Shown piece after piece: positions 1 through 5,147 of a DNA stretch of 5,147 nt. The notes below the pieces were generated by a model. The model ran no database searches. It worked only from the letters and a program-made list of their open reading frames with translations, and had not been told where the DNA came from. Position numbers and translations under genes: made by a program. The DNA is from Deltaproteobacteria bacterium (GTDB lineage Bacteria > Desulfobacterota > Desulfobacteria > Desulfobacterales > JAUVVS01), in assembly GCA_030604545.1 (NCBI GenBank), contig JAUVVS010000188.1, forward strand, positions 1 to 5,147, written 5' to 3'. The stretch's first letter is position 1; every line of letters begins with the position of its first letter.

Positions 1-2
1 CA

Positions 3-26
3 AATCCCAAGTTGCCGCTGTTTTAA
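3..26 (+). CDS. possible 3' end of an upstream gene (last 7 codons)
   Basis: A frame entering from the left edge reads NPKLPLF and then stops at 24-26, 20 bp before the GerMN gene start. That spacing would suit the last codons of an upstream gene in the same operon. Seven codons are too few to identify a product. The frame used by the GerMN gene is also open to the left edge, so this tail is only one of two possibilities. Genes for cell-wall amidases or MutS lie near GerMN genes in some relatives, but nothing here proves either. Confidence 0.25.
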   Translation, partial: NPKLPLF

Positions 27-46
27 TAAGGCTAAAATGGTACATT

Positions 47-613
47 ATGGAAAAAAAACGTAAAGTATTATATGCTGTTTTAATAATAGCCGGGGTGTCA
101 ATCTTTATGTTAATTTTATACATATCTGAAAAATCACCCTCTTTCAATCAGTTTGACCAACAATTGCATGCCAAAAGGATACAACCTCCAGATAAGGCGA
201 CCGTACATTTGTATTTTGTAGACAAAAAAAATACTTTTTTAATGGCAGAAGAAAGAACACTTTTTCATCCTGATGATCCTGTTAAATTCGGAAGCATCAT
301 AATCGACGCTCTTATAAAAGGACCACAAAAAGAGCTTATGCGTACAATTCCAGCCAACACAAAACTCAGGGCGTTTTTTATAACACAGAATGGAACAGCA
401 TATGTTGATTTAACCGAAAATGTTACAGCTCAACATCCCGGTGGAAGTAAGTCAGAAATAATAACCATATACTCAATTGCCAATTCATTAATATTAAATA
501 TTGATGAAATCAATACTGTAAAAATCCTCATAAATGGACGTGAAGCAGATACCCTAGCAGGTCATATTGATTTAAGTTTTCCCTTTAAAGCAAATATGCT
601 ATTGGTGCGATGA
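47..613 (+). CDS. membrane-anchored GerMN-domain protein
   Basis: This 188-residue protein has a short basic N-terminus (MEKKRK), one hydrophobic segment at about residues 7-26, a polar linker to about 50, and one GerMN domain filling about 52-180. The domain is recognised from ALIKGP (88-93), IPANTKLR (101-108), GTAYVDL (116-122), HPGGSKSE (130-137), the IANSL helix (144-148) and LAGHIDL (170-176). GerMN was first known in the spore proteins GerM and LpqB. In Gram-negative bacteria it occurs in small membrane-tethered envelope proteins, often beside amidase genes, with no known enzymatic activity. The segment has no lipobox cysteine, so it should be an uncleaved anchor with the domain outside the inner membrane. 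The start at 47 is the first ATG of a frame open to the left edge, and the basic-then-hydrophobic N-terminus supports it. The only ribosome-site candidate is AAGG at 28-31, which is rather distant. The stop overlaps the EF-G start. Family call is fairly sure; function is unknown. Confidence 0.85.
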   Translation: MEKKRKVLYAVLIIAGVSIFMLILYISEKSPSFNQFDQQLHAKRIQPPDKATVHLYFVDKKNTFLMAEERTLFHPDDPVKFGSIIIDALIKGPQKELMRTIPANTKLRAFFITQNGTAYVDLTENVTAQHPGGSKSEIITIYSIANSLILNIDEINTVKILINGREADTLAGHIDLSFPFKANMLLVR

Positions 614-2652
614 ATAAAAAGAGTAAAATTAACAAGATACGCAATATCGGCATAATAGCACATATTGATGCCGGTAAAACAACAGTAACCGAGCGTATAC
701 TCTACTATACCGGCCGTTCTTATAAAATTGGCGAGGTTCATAACGGTGAAGCTGTAATGGACTGGATGCCGGATGAACAGGAACGCGGCATTACGATTAC
801 ATCAGCTGTTACCACCTGCCACTGGAAAAGTAATGAGATACATATCATTGATACTCCCGGGCATGTCGATTTTACAATCGAAGTAGAGCGCTCTTTGAGA
901 GTGCTGGATGGTGCTATAGGAATCTTTTGTGCGGTCGGAGGTGTGGAACCCCAGTCAGAAACGGTATGGCATCAAGCTGCCAAATCTCTTGTTCCAAAGA
1001 TCGCCTTTATCAATAAACTGGATAGAGTGGGCGCCGATTTTTTTTCTACTATTGAAATGATGAAAAAGAGGTTAAATGCAAACCCTCTTATTTTGCAGCT
1101 GCCTGTTGGATCTGAAGAAGACTTTACCAGTGTCATAGATCTAATTGATATGAAAGAAATATTTTGGGATTATGATACTCTGGGTGCAACTTACACATAC
1201 GGGAACATATCCAAAGAATATCTTGAAACTGCGAATGAATATCGTGAAAAACTTATTGAATCAATAGCCGAAGTTAATGACGAAATTATGGAGGCCTATT
1301 TGTCTGATACACCTGGGACTTCAATTTCTAAGGAAAAGCTCTTAGATGCAATACGTAAGGCAACTATTGATTTAAGACTTGTCCCTGTATTATGCGGGAG
1401 CGCTTTAAAAAATAAGGGAATTCAACCTCTCATTGACGCAATTGTCAGATTCCTTCCAAGCCCTGCCGATATTCCCCCAATTAAGGGAACGCATCCTGAC
1501 TCCGGTGAAACCATAGAATGTGCAGCCAAAGATACAAACCCGCTCGCCGCACTCATATTCAAGGTATCCATGATGGAAGGTAGAAAACTCTCCTTTGTTA
1601 GAATCTATAGCGGAAATTTGAAGGCAGGAGGGAATGTATACAATCCTTCTCGTCATAAAACGGAAAAACTCTCCCGGATATTAAGAATGCATGCCAATAA
1701 AAAAGAACGGATTGACAGAGCGGGCGCAGGAGATATTGTAGGAATTGTTGGATTAAAGGATTCTTCAACCGGAGAAACTCTCTGTAATATTGACTATCCT
1801 GTTTTACTGGAAAAAATGGAGTTTTATGAGCCTGTCATTTCTATTGCCGTAGAATCTAAAACCCACGCAGATCAGGAAAAGCTTGACCAGGTCCTTGAAA
1901 AATTTATGGCTGAGGATCCAACCCTGAAATGTAAACAAGATAAGGATACGGGTCAGACAATTTTATCCGGCATGGGAGAGCTTCACCTCGAGGTGATAAT
2001 TAGCCGCATGCAGCGTGAATTTAAGACCACCGTCAATGTCGGCAAGCCCCAGGTTGTTTATAGAGAAACCATTGAGCAGGGAGCTGAAGCTTCGGTATCA
2101 TTTGACAAAGAGATCGCAGGGCAGCGCCATTTTGGAGAAGTCAGCTTAAGCCTAAAGCCCTTGCCCAGGGGTACCGGCAATAGATTCAAATCAGAAATTA
2201 CGGACAATACAATACCGGAAATCTTTACACCTGCTATAGAAAAAGGGGTAAGGGAATCTTTAGAAAACGGCGCATTGATGGGCTATCCGGTGGTCGACGT
2301 AGAGGCTATTCTAACAGGAGGATCATACAAGGAATCACTAGCGTCAGATTTGGCATACACGGTAAGTGCATCCATGGCATGCAAAGAAGCACTTCTAAAT
2401 GGAAAACCCTTTCTCCTTGATCCGATTATGGACGTGGAAATATATGTACCGGAGTTGTTCACGGGAGATGTAATCGGGGATCTTAATTCACGCAACGGAA
2501 AAATCGAATCTATTAAGCCTAAATTGGCGATACAAGTGATAAAGGCTATTGTTCCCCTGGCGCGAATGTTCGGTTACGCAACTTCCTTGCGATCTGCCAC
2601 ACAGGGGAGAGGGACATTTAGTATGCAGTTCTCTCATTTTGACCGGCTTTAA
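610..2652 (+). CDS. fusA2: elongation factor G paralogue (EF-G2 / spdEFG-like)
   Basis: This 680-residue translational GTPase has all five EF-G domains; E. coli EF-G has 704 residues. GTPase motifs are complete: AHIDAGKTT (17-25), RGITIT with switch I Thr62, DTPGH (81-85) with catalytic His85, NKLD (135-138) and CGSAL (262-266). Domain II covers about 308-398, domain III about 406-476 with MGELHLEV (455-462), domain IV about 480-600 and domain V about 600-680 with MFGYATSLRS. It should bind the ribosome and hydrolyse GTP in the cytoplasm. No rpsL, rpsG or tuf gene flanks it, so it is probably a paralogue and not the str-operon fusA. Domain IV supports this: the tip loop reads GSYKES, with Lys574 where E. 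coli EF-G has His583, and the first loop reads GQRHFGEV where canonical EF-G has GRGQYGHV. Several deltaproteobacteria, spirochaetes and planctomycetes carry two EF-Gs that may divide translocation and ribosome recycling; which role this one plays is not decided here. It starts at ATG 610 inside ATGA, with no clear Shine-Dalgarno, so it probably relies on translational coupling. Confidence 0.93.
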   Translation: MNKKSKINKIRNIGIIAHIDAGKTTVTERILYYTGRSYKIGEVHNGEAVMDWMPDEQERGITITSAVTTCHWKSNEIHIIDTPGHVDFTIEVERSLRVLDGAIGIFCAVGGVEPQSETVWHQAAKSLVPKIAFINKLDRVGADFFSTIEMMKKRLNANPLILQLPVGSEEDFTSVIDLIDMKEIFWDYDTLGATYTYGNISKEYLETANEYREKLIESIAEVNDEIMEAYLSDTPGTSISKEKLLDAIRKATIDLRLVPVLCGSALKNKGIQPLIDAIVRFLPSPADIPPIKGTHPDSGETIECAAKDTNPLAALIFKVSMMEGRKLSFVRIYSGNLKAGGNVYNPSRHKTEKLSRILRMHANKKERIDRAGAGDIVGIVGLKDSSTGETLCNIDYPVLLEKMEFYEPVISIAVESKTHADQEKLDQVLEKFMAEDPTLKCKQDKDTGQTILSGMGELHLEVIISRMQREFKTTVNVGKPQVVYRETIEQGAEASVSFDKEIAGQRHFGEVSLSLKPLPRGTGNRFKSEITDNTIPEIFTPAIEKGVRESLENGALMGYPVVDVEAILTGGSYKESLASDLAYTVSASMACKEALLNGKPFLLDPIMDVEIYVPELFTGDVIGDLNSRNGKIESIKPKLAIQVIKAIVPLARMFGYATSLRSATQGRGTFSMQFSHFDRL

Positions 2653-4049
2653 CCTCCCCGCTTCTTTTTTCTAATCTTTTTTATCATCTCCTTTATTTTC
2701 CGCTCTTTTTCCGAATCCTTGACATTTTTTAAAGCCCTTTCCAGGTGGATCACAGCATTTTTTAATTCCCCCTTTTTTTTGTAATAGATGCCAAGAAGAT
2801 AGTGAATTTCCGTCTTTCTGCCCTGGCTGTTATAAGCTTTAGCAAGGAAATAATAAGCTTGCGTATAATCAGGATTTTTTCTTATGAGCTCCTCAAATGA
2901 AGATGCAGCTTCATTAAATTTTTCAAGTTCCATTTGGGTGCGTCCAAGAAAAAAAAGTCCTCCTAGATCATCCGGTGCAAGGCTCACGGCAGCTTCCAGA
3001 CTATTTAATGCATCCTGGTATTTGCCGGCAAGAAAATAGATTCTACCCAGGTCTATTAAAATATTAGGATCAAATGCCTTTTTTTCTAATGCATTTTTTA
3101 AATAAATAACCGCTTCTTTGTAATTGCCGGTTCTTGCCAAAATCAACCCGTAACCATAATAAAACATAGGATTTACCGGACGATTACTAATCTTTGTCTT
3201 AAGCTTTTTTAAAGTTAAACTTTCATCACCATACATTGCAAGAATCTTAGTATGTGCAAGCCGGAAATCATAGGGATTAATCTTTCCAAGTGCAATTGGA
3301 TTGTTTTCAAGCCATGTACCAATATAGGCAATGCGATCATCTACTGCAGGATGGGTTCGTAAATAAGTGGGAATCTGATTTGAATCGAACCATTGTTTGG
3401 TGCGAATTTTTTTAAGAATCGTAAGCAGACCTTCGCCGCCATATCCAGCTTTTGTAAGATATTCCAGCCCTATCTGATCCGCTTGCATCTCTTCCTCGCG
3501 ACTGTATGCGAGTGCAACAGATTGACCTGCCGCCATAGACCCAATGATTAAAGCGTTTCCTGCCGTTGCCGCCCCTCCCGAACCGAGAAATATACCGGCT
3601 GCAATACCGGCCATCGTAGCGATACCGATTTTTTTTGATCTTTCAATTTTTTTAGAAATATGGCGACATACTACATGAGCTATTTCATGGGAAATTATTC
3701 CTGCCAGCTCCTCTTCACTTTCCATTGCCTCAAACAACCCGCTGTTAATAAATATATGACCTGCCGGACTTGCAAAAGCATTGAAAGTATCTTCCTTAAT
3801 AACATAAAAACGATAAGAAAAGGGCTGGGGCGGCATAACAGAGATAATCTTTTTACCTATTCTATTCACATAGTTGACAATAAAGTGATCGTCAATTAGT
3901 CTGATATGCTTTAACACTACCTTCATGAACTCATGTGACAGTTCTTCTTCCTGTTTGACTGTGATGGGATAAGCTTCCTTTGAGAAAGGTATCCCAGCTA
4001 TCAAAATGAAAGCAGCGCATATTATAAGAAATATTTTATTATAATTCAT
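2649..4049 (-). CDS. periplasmic M48 zinc metalloprotease with TPRs (BepA-like)
   Basis: The 466-residue product begins with a signal peptide (residues 1 to about 26, hydrophobic core IFLIICAAFILIAGI, possible cut after SKEA). An M48 peptidase domain follows to about 250, then TPR repeats from about 293 to 445. The zinc site is HEIAH (121-125) with third ligand Glu187 in EMQAD. RTHP (231-234) places His233 46 residues after that Glu, matching the spacing of the E. coli BepA switch His246, so BepA-type self-inhibition is plausible. The Gly/Ala-rich hydrophobic stretch at 141-182 lies between the zinc motifs, as in this family. The TPRs show the usual G-Y-A spacing (for example TGNYKEA, AGKYQDA). 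BepA degrades or assists outer-membrane proteins such as LptD stalled at the BAM complex, and a similar job is inferred here. The C-terminus is very basic (KKIRKKKRGG), which is unusual for an exported protein. The start at 4049 fits the signal peptide and has only a weak GAG upstream. Its stop overlaps that of EF-G. Confidence 0.92.
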   Translation of the reverse strand: MNYNKIFLIICAAFILIAGIPFSKEAYPITVKQEEELSHEFMKVVLKHIRLIDDHFIVNYVNRIGKKIISVMPPQPFSYRFYVIKEDTFNAFASPAGHIFINSGLFEAMESEEELAGIISHEIAHVVCRHISKKIERSKKIGIATMAGIAAGIFLGSGGAATAGNALIIGSMAAGQSVALAYSREEEMQADQIGLEYLTKAGYGGEGLLTILKKIRTKQWFDSNQIPTYLRTHPAVDDRIAYIGTWLENNPIALGKINPYDFRLAHTKILAMYGDESLTLKKLKTKISNRPVNPMFYYGYGLILARTGNYKEAVIYLKNALEKKAFDPNILIDLGRIYFLAGKYQDALNSLEAAVSLAPDDLGGLFFLGRTQMELEKFNEAASSFEELIRKNPDYTQAYYFLAKAYNSQGRKTEIHYLLGIYYKKKGELKNAVIHLERALKNVKDSEKERKIKEMIKKIRKKKRGG

Positions 4050-4106
4050 GGATCTCGATTCTTATATTCTTTTCAAAAGCCAAATTTTATGATAATGCTT
4101 TTTATT
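4050..4106. promoter_or_regulatory. short divergent control region between the protease and parA
   Basis: Only 57 bp separate the two divergent coding regions if parA begins at 4107, or 39 bp if it begins at 4089, so both promoters must lie here or reach into the flanking genes. The DNA is very AT-rich. On the + strand TATGAT (4088-4093) or GATAAT (4091-4096) could be a -10 box for parA; no good -35 is seen, only a weak TTTTCA at 4070-4075. On the - strand TATAAG, about 20 bp before the protease ATG, is a candidate -10. These are matches by eye to short AT-rich consensus sequences and may be chance. No palindromic operator is visible. Confidence 0.35.
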
Positions 4107-4868
4107 ATGGCACAAATTCTATGTATAGCCAATCAAAAAGGCGGCGTAGGAAAAACAACTACGGCAATTAACCTGTCGGCGGCATTGGCCGTTTCCGAAA
4201 AAAGGACACTTCTTGTGGATTGTGACCCCCAGGCAAATGCCACTACCGGGATTGGGCTCAATAAAGCTACTATTGACAAGAACTTATATCACGGCATGAT
4301 AGGGGATGTTGCTGTAAATAACATTATTATGGATAGCGATATAGAAACACTTAAAGTCATTCCTTCTTGCGTGGACCTTATCGGATTTGAAGTGGAGATG
4401 ATCTCAAATTTTAAACGCGAAAAGATATTAAAAAATCTTCTTGAGGGAATTAAATCCTCATTTGAATATATTATAATAGACTGCCCTCCTTCCTTGAGCC
4501 TTTTAACTATAAACGCTATGACGGCAGCCGATTCTCTGTTGATTCCGCTTCAATGCGAATTTTATGCTTTAGAAGGGCTTAGCCAGCTTTTAGAAACCTT
4601 CAAACGCATCAAATACGGTCTAAATCCGAATCTTACAATTGCCGGTATACTCCTTACCATGTTTGATAAAAGAACAAATCTATCATACCAGGTTGCTGAA
4701 AATACAGAAAATTATTTCAAAGATCTTGTATTCAAGACCGTTGTTCCCAGAAATGTACGCCTTAGCGAAGCGCCAAGTTTTGGAAAGCCTATATTACTTT
4801 ATGATGCTACTTCTTCAGGGGCAAAAAGTTATTTTGCTCTGGCTAAGGAAATAATGAATAACAAATAA
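4107..4868 (+). CDS. parA: ParA/Soj-family partitioning ATPase
   Basis: A 253-residue ATPase of the deviant Walker A (MinD/ParA) class. Motifs, counted from the chosen start, are KGGVGKTTT (11-19, signature Lys11 and P-loop Lys16), DCDPQAN (38-44) and the Walker B strand YIIIDCPPSL in the middle. The C-terminal part contains FDKRTNLS, VVPRNVRLSEAPSFGKPILLYD and a final Lys/Glu helix, all typical of chromosomal Soj. There is no N-terminal helix-turn-helix, so it is not the long P1-type plasmid ParA. Such proteins dimerise on ATP, bind DNA non-specifically and, with ParB on parS, segregate replication origins or affect initiation. An in-frame ATG at 4089 would add MIMLFI. I prefer 4107 because MAQILCIANQKGG matches the usual Soj N-terminus; neither start has a Shine-Dalgarno. 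No parB follows in the 279 bp left and no parS is seen, so its partner may lie outside the window. A likely terminator lies about 100 bp downstream. Family is certain; a dedicated role in chromosome partition is inferred. Confidence 0.93.
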   Translation: MAQILCIANQKGGVGKTTTAINLSAALAVSEKRTLLVDCDPQANATTGIGLNKATIDKNLYHGMIGDVAVNNIIMDSDIETLKVIPSCVDLIGFEVEMISNFKREKILKNLLEGIKSSFEYIIIDCPPSLSLLTINAMTAADSLLIPLQCEFYALEGLSQLLETFKRIKYGLNPNLTIAGILLTMFDKRTNLSYQVAENTENYFKDLVFKTVVPRNVRLSEAPSFGKPILLYDATSSGAKSYFALAKEIMNNK

Positions 4869-4878
4869 TTTTGTAACC

Positions 4879-4921
4879 GTTCACGGGTTCAGAGGTTCAG
4901 AGTTCAGAAATTGTAGGTTCA
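4879..4921. repeat. GTTCA short tandem repeats, cluster 1
   Basis: GTTCA occurs at 4879, 4887, 4895, 4902 and 4917, so copies are 8, 8, 7 and 15 bp apart (15 being 8 plus 7). The unit is close to GTTCAGA or GTTCAGAG. It begins about 10 bp after the parA stop and is non-coding as far as I can see. The same motif returns at 5029-5054. Such degenerate heptamer tracts look like slippage-prone intergenic repeats; no protein or RNA function is evident. Confidence 0.75.
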
Positions 4922-4937
4922 CCTCACAAATCTGAAC
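4902..4937 (+). repeat. imperfect inverted repeat / hairpin
   Basis: GTTCAGA (4902-4908) pairs perfectly with TCTGAAC (4931-4937). Inside it TTGT (4911-4914) pairs with ACAA (4926-4929), and AGG (4915-4917) with CCT (4922-4924), around a TTCA loop. A 2x1 internal loop and one bulged C interrupt the stem, giving 14 pairs in all. No T-run follows on either strand, so it is not a typical intrinsic terminator. It partly reuses the GTTCA units of cluster 1, with one unit inverted. Possible roles are a 3' RNA stabiliser or a remnant of a small palindromic element. Confidence 0.55.
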
Positions 4938-4969
4938 TGTGCACAATATTGCGGAAGCATTCGATTCGG

Positions 4970-4999
4970 AAACAAACCCGGAGTTTGTTTGTTTTTTTT
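4970..4999 (+). terminator. probable rho-independent terminator downstream of parA
   Basis: A perfect 8 bp stem, AAACAAAC (4970-4977) with GTTTGTTT (4983-4990), closes a 5-base CCGGA loop. One G and then eight T (4992-4999) follow. The layout is that of an intrinsic terminator reading on the + strand, about 100 bp after the parA stop. The stem has only two G-C pairs, so it may be weak. On the - strand no T-run follows the stem, so it should work in one direction only. Confidence 0.65.
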
Positions 5000-5028
5000 G
5001 GTATTTAAAACGGTCTTCCACCATAACT

Positions 5029-5054
5029 GTTCATGATTCAGAGTTCAAAGTTCA
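5029..5054. repeat. GTTCA heptamer repeats, cluster 2
   Basis: Four units at exact 7 bp steps start at 5029, 5036, 5043 and 5050: GTTCA, ATTCA, GTTCA, GTTCA. The tract is flanked by a direct repeat of AACTGTT at 5025-5031 and 5054-5060, each overlapping the tract edge. It is the same motif as cluster 1, on the other side of the terminator and in the same orientation. Confidence 0.7.
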
Positions 5055-5057
5055 ACT

Positions 5058-5147
5058 GTTAAGGTAGTTAAAATCTTTGATTTTGAATCTAATGCAGAAT
5101 TCATTCGAGCCTTAAAATTAGTCGAGCGATTTTACACTGAGATTAAG
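5058..5147 (+). CDS. partial reading frame of unknown function, no normal start codon
   Basis: From 5037 to the right edge one frame is free of stops after TGA at 5034-5036. From about 5058 it reads like a real protein: VKVVKIFDFESN, then AEFIRALKLVERFYTEIK, a short strand followed by an amphipathic helix. It contains no ATG, GTG or TTG in frame. AAGG at 5061-5064 lies at good ribosome-site distance from ATC at 5073, one base from ATG, so either a rare start or a decayed one is possible. The upstream end runs into the heptamer repeats, which may have damaged or replaced the true 5' end. The residues do not resemble the N-terminus of ParB. I do not recognise the family. It could also be chance, since only about 30 codons are visible. 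Confidence 0.35.

Noticed and set aside
12..26. Assigning the upstream tail to MutS or an amidase
   Set aside because: Seven residues cannot support a family call.
1405..1656. Open frame of 83 codons on the - strand inside the EF-G gene
   Set aside because: It lies wholly antisense to conserved EF-G domain II and its product has no recognisable motif.
2283..2495. Open frame of 70 codons on the - strand inside the EF-G gene
   Set aside because: Antisense to conserved EF-G domains IV and V; low-complexity Ser/Thr-rich product, best explained as a shadow.
3660..3899. Open frame of 79 codons on the + strand inside the protease gene
   Set aside because: Antisense to the HEIAH-containing catalytic domain, with no motif of its own.
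4639..4854. Open frame of 71 codons overlapping the end of parA in another frame
   Set aside because: The parA frame carries the conserved Soj C-terminal motifs over the same bases.
4876..4900. Possible parS site in the GTTCACGGGTTC region
   Set aside because: It lacks the palindrome of the parS consensus (GTTTCACGTGAAAC type); the similarity comes from the GTTCA repeats.
4879..5054. CRISPR array
   Set aside because: Units are 5-8 bp with almost no spacer, far from the repeat-spacer layout of a CRISPR array, and no cas gene is present.
5070..5084. Small hairpin AAAATC-TTT-GATTTT
   Set aside because: It has a short AT-rich stem with a 3-base loop, lies in a protein-like frame and has no T-run of its own.

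Overview
The window carries four complete protein genes, one partial or decayed reading frame at the right edge, and a repeat-rich non-coding stretch. The organism looks like a Gram-negative bacterium of the Desulfobacterota (classic Deltaproteobacteria, perhaps a Desulfobacterales-type sulfate reducer). This is inference. It rests on a second EF-G outside a ribosomal-protein operon, a GerMN-domain membrane protein, a periplasmic BepA-like M48/TPR protease (which implies an outer membrane), moderately AT-rich DNA and GTTCA-type short tandem repeats between genes. No rRNA, tRNA, CRISPR array, transposase or phage gene is visible.

Layout: (1) 1-26 may be the last codons of an upstream gene. (2) 47-613 (+) encodes a membrane-anchored GerMN-domain protein. 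(3) 610-2652 (+) encodes an EF-G paralogue (fusA2 type), joined to the GerMN gene by an ATGA start/stop overlap. (4) 2649-4049 (-) encodes a periplasmic M48 zinc metalloprotease with C-terminal TPRs. It meets EF-G tail to tail, and both stop codons sit in one TTAA. (5) 4050-4106 is a short divergent control region. (6) 4107-4868 (+) encodes a ParA/Soj-type ATPase. (7) 4869-5147 holds two clusters of 7-8 bp GTTCA repeats on either side of a likely intrinsic terminator, followed by a protein-like reading frame that runs off the window and has no normal start codon.

The genes do not form one obvious pathway. The GerMN and EF-G genes are probably co-transcribed and translationally coupled. The protease and ParA genes diverge from a very short spacer. 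The most unusual points are the EF-G domain IV tip, where the usual His is Lys and a second loop is also altered, the ParA gene with no ParB next to it, and the repeat-flanked frame at the right edge. I see no convincing new multi-gene system. The gene content is mostly conserved housekeeping, and the intergenic tail after parA is the least explained part.
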